From positions 1 to 38,136 of the forward strand of contig RQOP01000052.1 of assembly GCA_008373095.1 (NCBI GenBank): a stretch of 38,136 nucleotides of DNA, in the 5' to 3' direction. This document shows, in pieces, positions 9,791 through 19,451 of the stretch. The number at the start of each line of letters is the position of its first letter. Positions within the stretch are counted from its first letter, which is position 1. The DNA is from SAR202 cluster bacterium. Lineage in GTDB: Bacteria; Chloroflexota; Dehalococcoidia; Lucifugimonadales; UBA826. The notes under the pieces are model-generated. The model made no database searches, was not told the origin of the DNA, and saw only the letters and a program-made list of their open reading frames with translations. A program made the translations under genes and the position numbers.

Positions 9791-10774
9791 TTAATTGGAA
9801 TTTGCCAAAACCAAATTTAAGGCCCTTTCTAAATATGTCTGGGCCAGGTGCAATTTATATCCATTTTGCCCCATAACCTTTGCATCATTAAAGACACCTG
9901 AACAGAGCGACTCAATATCCACATCCTCTTTTTTCATCCCCACTAATTTACTTTCCAGAGTATTCAGCTTCCAGGGTACAGGTGCAACACCGCCAACAGC
10001 TAAACCAACTTGACTGATTATTTCATTTTCAATCTTGACCATGGAAGCAACACTCACGATAGCAAAATCCATAGATTTCCGCTCTTTTGCTTTCAAAAAA
10101 ACACTGCTACCTGCCATAGATTCATTTGGTATGTGAATAGAAATCAGAATATCTCCTGGTTCCAAAATGTTCTCCCGAGTTACATCTATTTCTGGGCCAG
10201 TGAAAAAATCAACTATCGGGATGATGATTCTTTGAGATTTCCTGTAAATTTCTACTTTAGCATTCAAAGCCACTAGGGCAGTTCCAGAATCGGAAGGATG
10301 AACAATATAGCAAGAATGACCCCCTAATATTGCATGATATTTGTCGGATCCCCCCACCGCAAAACACTTTGCACCACCCTTCTTCAAACAATCAAATCTT
10401 GAATTTCTATAGTACCAACACCGCGGTCTCTGGCATAAATTTCCTCCCAATGTGGCAATATTTCGTATCTGCGGGGTAGCAATGGAGCCAGTTGCCTGAA
10501 CCAGACTCTTGAGCTTGATTTTCATACTTTCACTGTTCGCAATATCGCTGAGGGTAACCATAGAGCCAATCTTCACCCCAAACTGATCCCACTCTATGTA
10601 GCACATCTCTTTAATCTGGGAAGTACTAACCAGCAAATGCGGTTCAATGATCCCTTGCTTCATCTCTGTTACGAGATCTGTACCACCTGCCAGAATATAA
10701 CCTCCAGAGCCATCTCTTAAAAAGTCAGATGCCTGCTCTAATTCAGATGGTTCCTTAAATGTAAAGCCTTTCAT
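9791..10774 (-). CDS. Molybdenum hydroxylase FAD-binding (medium) subunit with Cys-rich insertion, PaoB/HcrB-like
   Basis: YILAGGTDLVTEMK, IRNIATLGGNLCQRPRCWYYRNSRFDCLKKGGAKCFAVGGSDKYHAILGGHSCYIVHPSD; ATGA overlap with the large subunit. Confidence 0.92.
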   Translation of the reverse strand: MKGFTFKEPSELEQASDFLRDGSGGYILAGGTDLVTEMKQGIIEPHLLVSTSQIKEMCYIEWDQFGVKIGSMVTLSDIANSESMKIKLKSLVQATGSIATPQIRNIATLGGNLCQRPRCWYYRNSRFDCLKKGGAKCFAVGGSDKYHAILGGHSCYIVHPSDSGTALVALNAKVEIYRKSQRIIIPIVDFFTGPEIDVTRENILEPGDILISIHIPNESMAGSSVFLKAKERKSMDFAIVSVASMVKIENEIISQVGLAVGGVAPVPWKLNTLESKLVGMKKEDVDIESLCSGVFNDAKVMGQNGYKLHLAQTYLERALNLVLANSN

Positions 10775-13032
10775 AGTAAATTTTTCATCGCTAATAACAC
10801 ACTATCTGGTGTAAGCGGCAAATCATTTATTCTTACCCCAGTAGCGTGATACAAGGCATTGGCGATGGTTGGTGCTGGGGCAATACAAGGTGGTTCACCA
10901 AGGGACTTCGCCCCGAATGGTCCAATAGGGTCGATCGAGTCAGCAAAAATTACCTCAATCTCAGGATACTCCATTATTGTCGGACTTTTATGTTCTAAAA
11001 AACTAGCATTCAAAGCAACGCCACTATGAGGATCAATTTCCATATCTTCAAGAAATGTAAACCCCATCATCTGAGAAACACCACCACGAACCTGCCCTTC
11101 GGCCAGTCTTGGGTTTATTATCCTGCCTGAATCGTGCACCGCAATATATTTAATTATTTCTATATGCCCAGTCTCTGTATCTACCTCAATTTCTGCAAAA
11201 TGGGCCCCGAACGAATTAACAATGTAATCTTTGCTACCAGGAGTTACGGAAGCCAGAGTTTTAATAGGGCCTGCATTATGGACTATATCCAAGAAACTAA
11301 TACTTTCTCCACATTTCGACTTCACCCCATTTGGTGTTAGATACAGACCTTCCGAATCACCTAAACCAATTAACTTCAAGCTAGCATTGATGATAGCGTC
11401 CTTTAGGTCTTTAGCAGCTTGCATGGCTGCATGACCAGCTGAAAAAGTGAGAGTCGAACCTGCGGTCATCGGAGATTCTGGTGTTTTATCGGTGTGCCCA
11501 CCATTGATTCTAACCATTGCAGGGGGTATGCCTAAAGTGTCTGCTGCCATTTGTATGACTACTGTCGAACTACCTTCTCCAACATCCATAAACCCTACAT
11601 TTAAAGTAAAAAGTCCATCCTGATCCAGAGATATTTCGGCATTTGATTGCCCCCCGGGTCCTCCTCGGTAAATAAACATACTCATGCCTATTCCTCTTCT
11701 GATAGGTCCGGCCGCATTTTCAATATAATCCCTTCTATCCCATCCAATAGCCTCGGCACCAAGCTTTAGACACTGGCGCAATTCATTACTGGAAAAAGGA
11801 ACCCCACCTTCTACTGGCTGCGTATCAATTATCTGGTTTCTCGGTGTTGTGCGTTCACCAGGTTGTCCTTCAGGGCCAACATGATTTTTAAAACGAAATT
11901 CCAATGGGTCCATATTTAATATCTCTGAGGCCTTATCTGATAAAGATTCAAGAGCAAAATGTCCTTGGGGTGCACCTAGAGCCCGATAGGAGCCAGCTGT
12001 TGGGGTATTTGTATATACCAGCTGACCTTCATATTTCACATTTGCACATTTATAAAGGTAGAGGATACCTTGACCCGCTCTTCTTACTACACCAGGACCT
12101 GAGGAAAGATATGCACCTGTATCCATAATCGTCTTCGCATGCACCGCGGTTATCGTGCCATCTTTTTTAAGACCCATCTTTATTTCTGTATAAGTGGAGT
12201 GCCTCCTTCTTCCAGCTAAAAATTCTTCTTCTCTATCCAATTCAAGTTTCACAGGTCTACCCGTTCTAATGGAAAGTAAAGCTGCCATTACGGAGGTTCG
12301 AGTTTCGTCTTTACTGCCATAACCAGCACCCATAGCAGGTCCCACCACTGCGATGTTATTGGGGCTCAAACCCAATGCAGAAGCTAAAATATTCTTATCT
12401 GCATGGATACCTCTACTGGGTTTCCATACTGTTAACCTAGTACCGTCCCATGAAGCGAGTGCTGCACGTGGCTCTAAAGATGCTGGATGATGATCTGGAG
12501 TAGTAAATGAATCTTCAACAACATAATCTGCTTGATCAAATCCTTCTTTTATACTTCCGCGCGATTCTATTAGTGGGCCACCATTAACCAAATTGCCTTC
12601 CGAATGGATTGGAAAACTCGCAGAATTCAAAGAATCGTGAACATTCGTAGAAAACGGTAAGACCTCATAGCAAACATCAATCAGGTCAATGGCTGCCTTG
12701 GCTTGATCAATATCAACTGCTGCTACCACTGCGACTTCGTCCCCTACAAAACGAACCCTGCTATCTAAAATCGGAACGTCAGGAGCGACTTTTCCTTCAG
12801 GTACATTGAAAGGGGTCAACACATCGAAAACACCATCCAATTTCGTAGCGCTGCCTATTTCGATACCCAAAATGTTTGCGTGGGGATGAGGGCTTCTGAG
12901 AACGCGAGCATGCAACATATTAGGCAAAGCTATATCCGCCGTATACTCAGCCGTGCCTAGAACTTTACCTTCCAAATCAGTACGAATGTAAGACGTGCCA
13001 ACTGCTGGAGTATGGGTGCTTTGTTCACTCAT
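10771..13032 (-). CDS. Xanthine dehydrogenase-family molybdopterin-binding (large) subunit
   Basis: Family motifs HPHANILGIEIG, GAGYGSKDETRTS, AGSYRALGAPQGHFALES and GAKSLGEPPCIAPAPTIANALYHATG. Confidence 0.95.
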   Translation of the reverse strand: MSEQSTHTPAVGTSYIRTDLEGKVLGTAEYTADIALPNMLHARVLRSPHPHANILGIEIGSATKLDGVFDVLTPFNVPEGKVAPDVPILDSRVRFVGDEVAVVAAVDIDQAKAAIDLIDVCYEVLPFSTNVHDSLNSASFPIHSEGNLVNGGPLIESRGSIKEGFDQADYVVEDSFTTPDHHPASLEPRAALASWDGTRLTVWKPSRGIHADKNILASALGLSPNNIAVVGPAMGAGYGSKDETRTSVMAALLSIRTGRPVKLELDREEEFLAGRRRHSTYTEIKMGLKKDGTITAVHAKTIMDTGAYLSSGPGVVRRAGQGILYLYKCANVKYEGQLVYTNTPTAGSYRALGAPQGHFALESLSDKASEILNMDPLEFRFKNHVGPEGQPGERTTPRNQIIDTQPVEGGVPFSSNELRQCLKLGAEAIGWDRRDYIENAAGPIRRGIGMSMFIYRGGPGGQSNAEISLDQDGLFTLNVGFMDVGEGSSTVVIQMAADTLGIPPAMVRINGGHTDKTPESPMTAGSTLTFSAGHAAMQAAKDLKDAIINASLKLIGLGDSEGLYLTPNGVKSKCGESISFLDIVHNAGPIKTLASVTPGSKDYIVNSFGAHFAEIEVDTETGHIEIIKYIAVHDSGRIINPRLAEGQVRGGVSQMMGFTFLEDMEIDPHSGVALNASFLEHKSPTIMEYPEIEVIFADSIDPIGPFGAKSLGEPPCIAPAPTIANALYHATGVRINDLPLTPDSVLLAMKNLL

Positions 13033-13540
13033 TAGTTTTTATTTCCAAAGCATAGGCAACTGAATCAATTATTGAACCGTAAGCATTACATCTACACAGA
13101 TTTCCAGCTAAAGACAATTTTATTTCTTCTGTAGATAGCTCTTCCTCTGACTCAAAAAGCGGGTATGCCGCCATGATAAAACCAGGCGTACAGTAACCAC
13201 ATTGACCTCCGTCATTTTCAATAAATGCAAGCTGTAGAGGATGTAATGTTTCGTTTTGAGACAATCCTTCAACAGTCCTGATATCTTTATCTTTGATTCT
13301 GGCCGCGAGAATCTGGCAAGAATTAACAACCTTGCCGTCAAGGAGAACCGTACAAGCCCCACACTCACCTAAATCGCACCCTTTTTTGGCACCAGTTAGT
13401 CTAAGATGATCTCGTAATATATCCAACAGAGTGTATCTGTTATCTATTTTCAGGCTATATTCTCGTCCGTTGACAATAAACTTTGTGGTTGTCTCGTTAT
13501 CGTCCATATCTACTCTGTCACTGGTAAGATGAGAATCCAC
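13025..13540 (-). CDS. [2Fe-2S] small subunit of molybdenum hydroxylase; likely start ATG 13507
   Basis: GCDLGECGACTVLLDG, GQCGYCTPGFIMAA and NLCRCNAYGSI cluster motifs. MDDNETTTKF begins 2 nt after the lactonase stop. Confidence 0.95.
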   Translation of the reverse strand: MDSHLTSDRVDMDDNETTTKFIVNGREYSLKIDNRYTLLDILRDHLRLTGAKKGCDLGECGACTVLLDGKVVNSCQILAARIKDKDIRTVEGLSQNETLHPLQLAFIENDGGQCGYCTPGFIMAAYPLFESEEELSTEEIKLSLAGNLCRCNAYGSIIDSVAYALEIKTNE

Positions 13541-14523
13541 ATCGGCTCTTCCCCGACCTCAAATCTATCTATAAACTCCAAAGACCCGTCATTTTTTATT
13601 TTGAACACAGATATATAACCAGTATCAAGTCCCGCAGAGTATAAGAAATTTCCATTTTTATCGATATCCAAAACTCTTGGCATGGCTTCTGTTTGGGTTC
13701 TGCCATTCATATTTAGCTCACCGGTATTAGAATCAACTGAAAATCCGGCTATCGAATTGTGTCCTCTATTTGGGGCATATATATATTTACCATCAGGGGT
13801 GATTTTTATCTGGGCACAAGTGTTCACACCTCCGTAATGAGCAGGCAAGGTAGATAATGTCTGCAACTCATCCAAATTACCTTTCTGATATCCATACGCA
13901 GTTACACTACTCTCTTGCTCATTTGAAAAAAACACATAATTTCCATTGGGGTGAAAGGTATAGTGCCTTGGCCCTCTGTTGTCCGGCTGAGATAAGGAAG
14001 GGATATCCATAGGGTCGAGATTTCCCGTAGTCTGATTAAACGAATACTTAAGAATTTTGTTAATACCCTTTTCCCCTGCAATATGTGGGACAAGTGCATA
14101 TGAATTATCTGCATCGGTTAAAACGCAATGAGCTCCGTTTCCAGTCGTCTTCCATACTTTCTCGTCACCAAAAACACCATTGTCAACTGAATGCACAGAA
14201 ACAGCTCCGGCTTCATAATAGGCCGACAGAATATAGTTATTAGTTTTATCAAGTGAAATATAGCAAGGATCTCCTTCAAGCGTAGGTCCATCTGATAAAT
14301 GAATTAGCTCACCACTCGAACTATCAAATTTATAAGATGACACACATGGAAGATCTCTTCTCCCTACATAGAGGATCGAATTTTGAATATCAGCAGCCAA
14401 TGGAGCAGGTCTTTCACTTACTTTTGTGTCCGCAAGATGTTCTAATTTTCCATCGTTGCTATTAATCGACCAACAACTAATTCGATTTTCTCCCGCCAAA
14501 GAAACGTACAAAATTTGCCTCAA
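13510..14523 (-). CDS. Lactonase family beta-propeller protein (6-phosphogluconolactonase-like)
   Basis: Repeated propeller units: YVGRRDLPCVSSYKFDSSSGEL, HYTFHPNGNYVFFSNEQESSVTAYGY, KITPDGKYIYAPNRGHNSIAGFSVDSNTGEL, VLDIDKNGNFLYSAG. Confidence 0.9.
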   Translation of the reverse strand: MRQILYVSLAGENRISCWSINSNDGKLEHLADTKVSERPAPLAADIQNSILYVGRRDLPCVSSYKFDSSSGELIHLSDGPTLEGDPCYISLDKTNNYILSAYYEAGAVSVHSVDNGVFGDEKVWKTTGNGAHCVLTDADNSYALVPHIAGEKGINKILKYSFNQTTGNLDPMDIPSLSQPDNRGPRHYTFHPNGNYVFFSNEQESSVTAYGYQKGNLDELQTLSTLPAHYGGVNTCAQIKITPDGKYIYAPNRGHNSIAGFSVDSNTGELNMNGRTQTEAMPRVLDIDKNGNFLYSAGLDTGYISVFKIKNDGSLEFIDRFEVGEEPMWILILPVTE

Positions 14524-14705
14524 TGGTATCTCCTTAAATGTTGAGTTAGTGCCAGATAATTAGTTTATCAGCACCTATAAATCGTTGCCCAGTTCGATAT
14601 AGTGCCCACTTTAATGTAAAAATTGATAGTTCACATTCCGACCACCTTGAAGATAAACTTATTTGGCTACCGTTTTCGATATTTCAGCTTTGGGAGTAGA
14701 TCAAC

Positions 14706-16115
14706 CTGACTTTAACCGACCTTAAATCCGCTTTTTCACAACGGTGGCACCAGGAAAACGGATATTTCCATGTCCTTAATATCGCATTCCCCTTGATTTT
14801 GAGTACCGGGTCCTGGTCCGTACAACAATTCATAGACCGAATGTTTTTGTCTTGGTATTCACCAGAAGCTCTAGCGGCAGCCTTACCCACTGGAATCCTA
14901 AGTTTCACTTTGATTAGTCTATTTATGGGTACATCAGGTTACGTAAGTACTTTCATAGCCCAATATATAGGAGCCTCACGGCCCGAAAGAGTGGGACCAG
15001 CAATGTGGCAAGGAATGTATTTTGCCCTTATTGGTGGACTCTTACTCGCATGCACCGCATTGTTTTCAAAACCAATATTTTCTTTTATAGGACACAGTCC
15101 AGAAGTACAAATTTTAGAGTCAGAGTACTGGATATTTCTTACTTTGGGAGGAATATTTCCCATAGCACAGGCAACGTTGGCTGGATTTTTCAGTGGTCGT
15201 GGCAAAACATACCCAGTTATGTGGGCAAGTTTTGCGGCAACTGCAGTGAATATTGTCCTCAATTATCTACTTATTTTTGGGAATCTAGGAATGCCTGAAA
15301 TGGGAATAAGGGGAGCAGGTCTGTCAACATTCATATCTGGAATGATCAATTTTCTAATACTAGCTTATTTAGCTTTTTCCAAGGAAAACAACTCAAAATA
15401 CAAAACTATATCTGGCTGGAAATTCGAACTGAATCTCTTTAAGAGACTAATCAGATATGGATTACCCAATGGAGTCCAATTTTTCCTCGATATAGCAGCC
15501 TTTTCAGCCTTCATATTACTTATTGGTAGACTTGGTGATACTGAATTGGCAGCTTCAAACATAGCATTTAACATAAGTATGTTGGCCTTTATGCCTATGA
15601 TAGGCTTAGGAATAACAGTATCTATTTTAGTAGGACAATCCTTAGGTGCTAATCATCCGGCGAAAGCAAAAATTGCCACTTTTTCTGCCCTGCAAATGTC
15701 ATTTACATACATGACAATCCTTGCTTTGCTATACCTTCTGATACCTACGGTGTTTATCTACCCGTTTTCTGCAAAAGCCGACCCCAACGAGTTTGAATCC
15801 ATAAAAAGTCTTGCACTAGTTGCTATGAGATTTCTGGCCCTATGGTCAATATTTGATTCCTTCGCAATAATATGTTCCTCTGCTCTTAAAGGGGCCGGAG
15901 ACACCGCCTTTATCATGCTTACTATATGTATCACAGCCTCACTAGTGTTGATAGCACCTACTTTTTTAATAATAGAAGTCTTTGATTTAGGTCTAAATGC
16001 GGCTTGGACTTCCGGTCTCGCCTACATCACATGCCTTGGATTTATTTATTCTCTCCGATTTAAATCGGGCAAATGGGAAAGTATGAGAGTTATAGAACCC
16101 GAAAAGAAACCATAG
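14706..16115 (+). CDS. MATE-family multidrug/cation exporter; the track starts at TTG 14793, but family-like sequence extends upstream to a probable CTG start at 14706
   Basis: Upstream in-frame translation ...SAFSQRWHQENGYFHVLNIAFPLILSTGSWSVQQFIDRMFLSWYS resembles a MATE N-terminus. No ATG/GTG/TTG between the in-frame stop TAG (14697) and 14793. GGGAG lies 9 nt before CTG 14706. Confidence 0.85.
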   Translation: MTLTDLKSAFSQRWHQENGYFHVLNIAFPLILSTGSWSVQQFIDRMFLSWYSPEALAAALPTGILSFTLISLFMGTSGYVSTFIAQYIGASRPERVGPAMWQGMYFALIGGLLLACTALFSKPIFSFIGHSPEVQILESEYWIFLTLGGIFPIAQATLAGFFSGRGKTYPVMWASFAATAVNIVLNYLLIFGNLGMPEMGIRGAGLSTFISGMINFLILAYLAFSKENNSKYKTISGWKFELNLFKRLIRYGLPNGVQFFLDIAAFSAFILLIGRLGDTELAASNIAFNISMLAFMPMIGLGITVSILVGQSLGANHPAKAKIATFSALQMSFTYMTILALLYLLIPTVFIYPFSAKADPNEFESIKSLALVAMRFLALWSIFDSFAIICSSALKGAGDTAFIMLTICITASLVLIAPTFLIIEVFDLGLNAAWTSGLAYITCLGFIYSLRFKSGKWESMRVIEPEKKP

Positions 16116-16193
16116 CTTTTAATACAAATTCGATATGTAAGTCAAAACCGGTTACCATAAATGTTCTGTGCCTTATTTCCAATCAACTAATTA

Positions 16194-17561
16194 ATGACTT
16201 CTAAAGTTAGAACAAATATGCCCGGTGACAAAAACCAAAAGATGATTCTAGGTGCTTTCATGCAAGCTGCAAATTGTTCCAATTATGCCGCTTCTTGGAG
16301 GCATCCTGAAACAATGTCAGATTTCCTGAACGCTGAATATTTTCAGCGAATAGCCAGAATTCTAGAAGATGGGAAATTTCATTTTGCCTTCATTGATGAT
16401 CGTCTGGCGATGCCTGGGATCTATAAAGATTCTGTAAAAGATTCATTGTTGCACGGAGTAAGGGTTGTAAAATTTGATCTTATCCCCATTGTTATGGCTA
16501 TGGCTATGTCAACTAAAAACCTCGGAATTGGGGCGACCTATTCAACCACCTATCATGAGCCTTTTCATATAGCCCGGTTATTCGCTACTTTGGACCACAT
16601 GACGAATGGAAGAGTTGGATGGAACGTCGTAACTTCCCTCAATGACGAAGAGGCCCAAAATTTTGGTTTGGAAAACCACCTGGACCACGATCAACGTTAC
16701 GATCAGGCTGATGAGGTAATGGAAGCGATAGAAGGCCTATGGGACACGTGGGCAGATGACGCAATAATACTGGACAAAGACAAGGGAATATTTGCAGATC
16801 CAAATAAAGTTCGGAGGCTCGAGTATGAGGGATCATACGTAAAATCTAGAGGCCCTCTGACTGTGCCTCGGCCGCCCCAAGGTCACCCTGTTGTTATGCA
16901 GGCTGGTCAAAGTTCTAGAGGCAGAGACTTTGCTGCCAAATGGGGAGAGGTTATTTTCGCGATTTTCAAAACCCCAGAAGAAGGCAAAAGTATTGGGAAA
17001 GATATACGGAGAAGAGCTGAAAAATTTGGTAGAGACCCTAAAGACATAAAAATAGTTACAGCAGCCTATGCAATTCCTGGTACTACCCCAGAATCAGCGA
17101 CAAAGAAAATGGAATTGATTGAAAGCCTAGCAACCACCACCGATAAATTAACCCTTTTGTCAGAACTTCTTAACTTTGATTTTGGAACCTATGAAATGGA
17201 TCATAAGCTTACCCCTGAAGAACTTGACGGCATATCTGGTTCAAGAGGACTCGCGGAGCACTTCATGCGGGGCGACAAGGAACCCACAGTTTCTGAATTC
17301 ATAGAAGCTAGCAACAGAGGAACCATTCAAGAACTACCTGTTTTTTGTGGCACTCCTGATAATATTGCAGAAGATATGTCAGAATGGTTTACAGAAGGTG
17401 CTTGCGATGGATTTATGATAGCAGCCACTCATATACCTGGTGCATACGAAGATTTCGTCCAAATGGTAGTCCCGCAACTTCAAAACATGGGAATTGTTCA
17501 AAGTGAATACACAACTACCACAATGAGAGAAAATCTAGGATTGCCAAAGCCATTGAGATAA
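16194..17561 (+). CDS. LLM-class flavin-dependent monooxygenase (NtaA/SnaA/DszA type)
   Basis: LGIGATYSTTYHEPFHIARLFATLDHMTNGRVGWNVVTSLNDEEAQNFGLE; HPVVMQAGQSSRGRDFAAKWGEVIF. Confidence 0.93.
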   Translation: MTSKVRTNMPGDKNQKMILGAFMQAANCSNYAASWRHPETMSDFLNAEYFQRIARILEDGKFHFAFIDDRLAMPGIYKDSVKDSLLHGVRVVKFDLIPIVMAMAMSTKNLGIGATYSTTYHEPFHIARLFATLDHMTNGRVGWNVVTSLNDEEAQNFGLENHLDHDQRYDQADEVMEAIEGLWDTWADDAIILDKDKGIFADPNKVRRLEYEGSYVKSRGPLTVPRPPQGHPVVMQAGQSSRGRDFAAKWGEVIFAIFKTPEEGKSIGKDIRRRAEKFGRDPKDIKIVTAAYAIPGTTPESATKKMELIESLATTTDKLTLLSELLNFDFGTYEMDHKLTPEELDGISGSRGLAEHFMRGDKEPTVSEFIEASNRGTIQELPVFCGTPDNIAEDMSEWFTEGACDGFMIAATHIPGAYEDFVQMVVPQLQNMGIVQSEYTTTTMRENLGLPKPLR

Positions 17562-17608
17562 TCATTAGACCAATACTTCAATTTGAAAACGAGTAAAGTA
17601 GGAAACCT

Positions 17609-18928
17609 ATGTCAAAGCAACCAAATATAGTTTTAATAATGTCAGATGATTTGGGATATGAAGTAATCGGGGCAAACGGTGGCACCTCATATAAAACCCC
17701 TTTCATTGATTCTATGGCGGAAAAAGGTATGCGGTTTGAAAACGCTCACGTTATGCCACTCTGTACTCCTACGAGACTGTCATTAATGACCGGTAAATAT
17801 AATTTCAGGAATTACATCGGCTTCGGCTTAATAAAACCAGATGAAGTAACTTTTGGTCATCTTCTTACTGATGCCGGTTACAACACATGCATCTCAGGAA
17901 AATGGCAACTCTACTCCTACAACCCACCAGATCAATTCCCAGAAGAACGATCTTCCGGACAGCAAATAGAAGACGCAGGCTTTGATGAATTTTGTGTATG
18001 GCACCCTCACCATACAGAGGACAAAGGTTCCAGATATAAAGACCCGGTAATATATGAAAACGGCGCATTTAGAACCGATACCAAAGGCAAATACGGGGAA
18101 GATATATTCTGCGATTACATCATAGATTTCATAGAAAGGAAAAAAGACGACGATAAACCATTTTTCGTGTACTGGCCGATGGCAGCTACACACAAACCAC
18201 ATGAACCAACACCAGATAGTCCTGAATGGGACTCTTTTAATCCTCCTTCTAACCGTTCGCTAGGTGCAAAAACCTGGGCAGAACTAGAAGATGGATCTTG
18301 GCAAGATGACCCCAAATTTTACAGAGACATGGTGGAATACCACGATAAAGTTATCGGCAGGTTAATGGAATATCTAGAAAGCCAAGGACTCCAACAAGAC
18401 ACCTTGGTTATATATCTTGGAGACAATGGAAGCCCAGACGACGTTTGCTCCATGATGCATGAACACAATGAGATATGTGGAGGTAAAGGAAAAACCAATG
18501 ACAGAGGTACCCATGTACCTCTTATTTGCTTAATGCCAGGCACAATTCCTGCTGAAACTGTTCAAACTGATTTGATTGAAGCCACCGATTTCCTACCAAC
18601 TATTTTTGAAGCTGCCGGGTTAAATTTCCCAGAAGGATACCTAATTGATGGAAGATCATTTTTTCCTCAATTACAGGGAGATAAAGGAACCCCCCGAGAC
18701 TGGATGTTCTTCCATTATGAACCCATGAACAGAAGGCACGGGCTAAATGATGTAAGAAAAATAAGGTTTCTTCGGGATCACAGATGGAAGTTATACGAAA
18801 CTGGTGAACTGCACGATCTAGAGTCAGACCCCGATGAAAATGTTCCCATTTATGAATCTGAAGACTCTAAATCCCAAGGTGACGCAAGGAACAAACTAAA
18901 ACCAATATTCTCCCAAATGATCAATTGA
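17609..18928 (+). CDS. Sulfatase (type I, arylsulfatase A-like)
   Basis: NIVLIMSDDLGYEVIGANGG; active-site CTPTRLSLMTGKYNFRN; YLGDNGSPDDV. Confidence 0.94.
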   Translation: MSKQPNIVLIMSDDLGYEVIGANGGTSYKTPFIDSMAEKGMRFENAHVMPLCTPTRLSLMTGKYNFRNYIGFGLIKPDEVTFGHLLTDAGYNTCISGKWQLYSYNPPDQFPEERSSGQQIEDAGFDEFCVWHPHHTEDKGSRYKDPVIYENGAFRTDTKGKYGEDIFCDYIIDFIERKKDDDKPFFVYWPMAATHKPHEPTPDSPEWDSFNPPSNRSLGAKTWAELEDGSWQDDPKFYRDMVEYHDKVIGRLMEYLESQGLQQDTLVIYLGDNGSPDDVCSMMHEHNEICGGKGKTNDRGTHVPLICLMPGTIPAETVQTDLIEATDFLPTIFEAAGLNFPEGYLIDGRSFFPQLQGDKGTPRDWMFFHYEPMNRRHGLNDVRKIRFLRDHRWKLYETGELHDLESDPDENVPIYESEDSKSQGDARNKLKPIFSQMIN

Positions 18929-18936
18929 TCCTAAGG

Positions 18937-19329
18937 CTATTCTTCCTTTCTAAGGTCCAAAGAGGCTGAATTTATACAATATCGCAGTCCAGTAGGATCA
19001 GGACCATCTGGAAAAACATGCCCAAGATGGGCTCCGCATGATTTACAAGTAACCTCAGTACGGACCATACCCAAAGTTGTATCTACATCTTCCTCTATCT
19101 GTTCTTCAACTAGTGGCTGATAGAAACTTGGCCATCCACACATCGAATCATATTTGGTATCAGATGAGAATAATTCCTCGCCACAGCATACACACAGATA
19201 GGTGCCATCATCCGTAGTGTTCCAATATTCTCCTGTAAAGGCTCTTTCTGTTGCCTTATTACGAGTAACTTCATATTGCATTGGCGTGAGCTTGTCCCGA
19301 TATTGTTCATCGTCTCTTAAATCAGCCAT
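18937..19329 (-). CDS. msrB: Peptide-methionine (R)-S-oxide reductase
   Basis: CVCCGEELF...CGWPSF...[34 protein letters not shown]: zinc CxxC pairs plus catalytic RYCIN. Confidence 0.96.
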   Translation of the reverse strand: MADLRDDEQYRDKLTPMQYEVTRNKATERAFTGEYWNTTDDGTYLCVCCGEELFSSDTKYDSMCGWPSFYQPLVEEQIEEDVDTTLGMVRTEVTCKSCGAHLGHVFPDGPDPTGLRYCINSASLDLRKEE

Positions 19330-19451
19330 CTATCCTTCTCCCAGTAATTCAGTAGTTCCACATAACACAGATGATTATATAGCTAGTATTATATCGATCT
19401 ACAAATCTTTCAGTTGATCTAAATAACTGGAAACAAAGTTAGGAGATTTAA

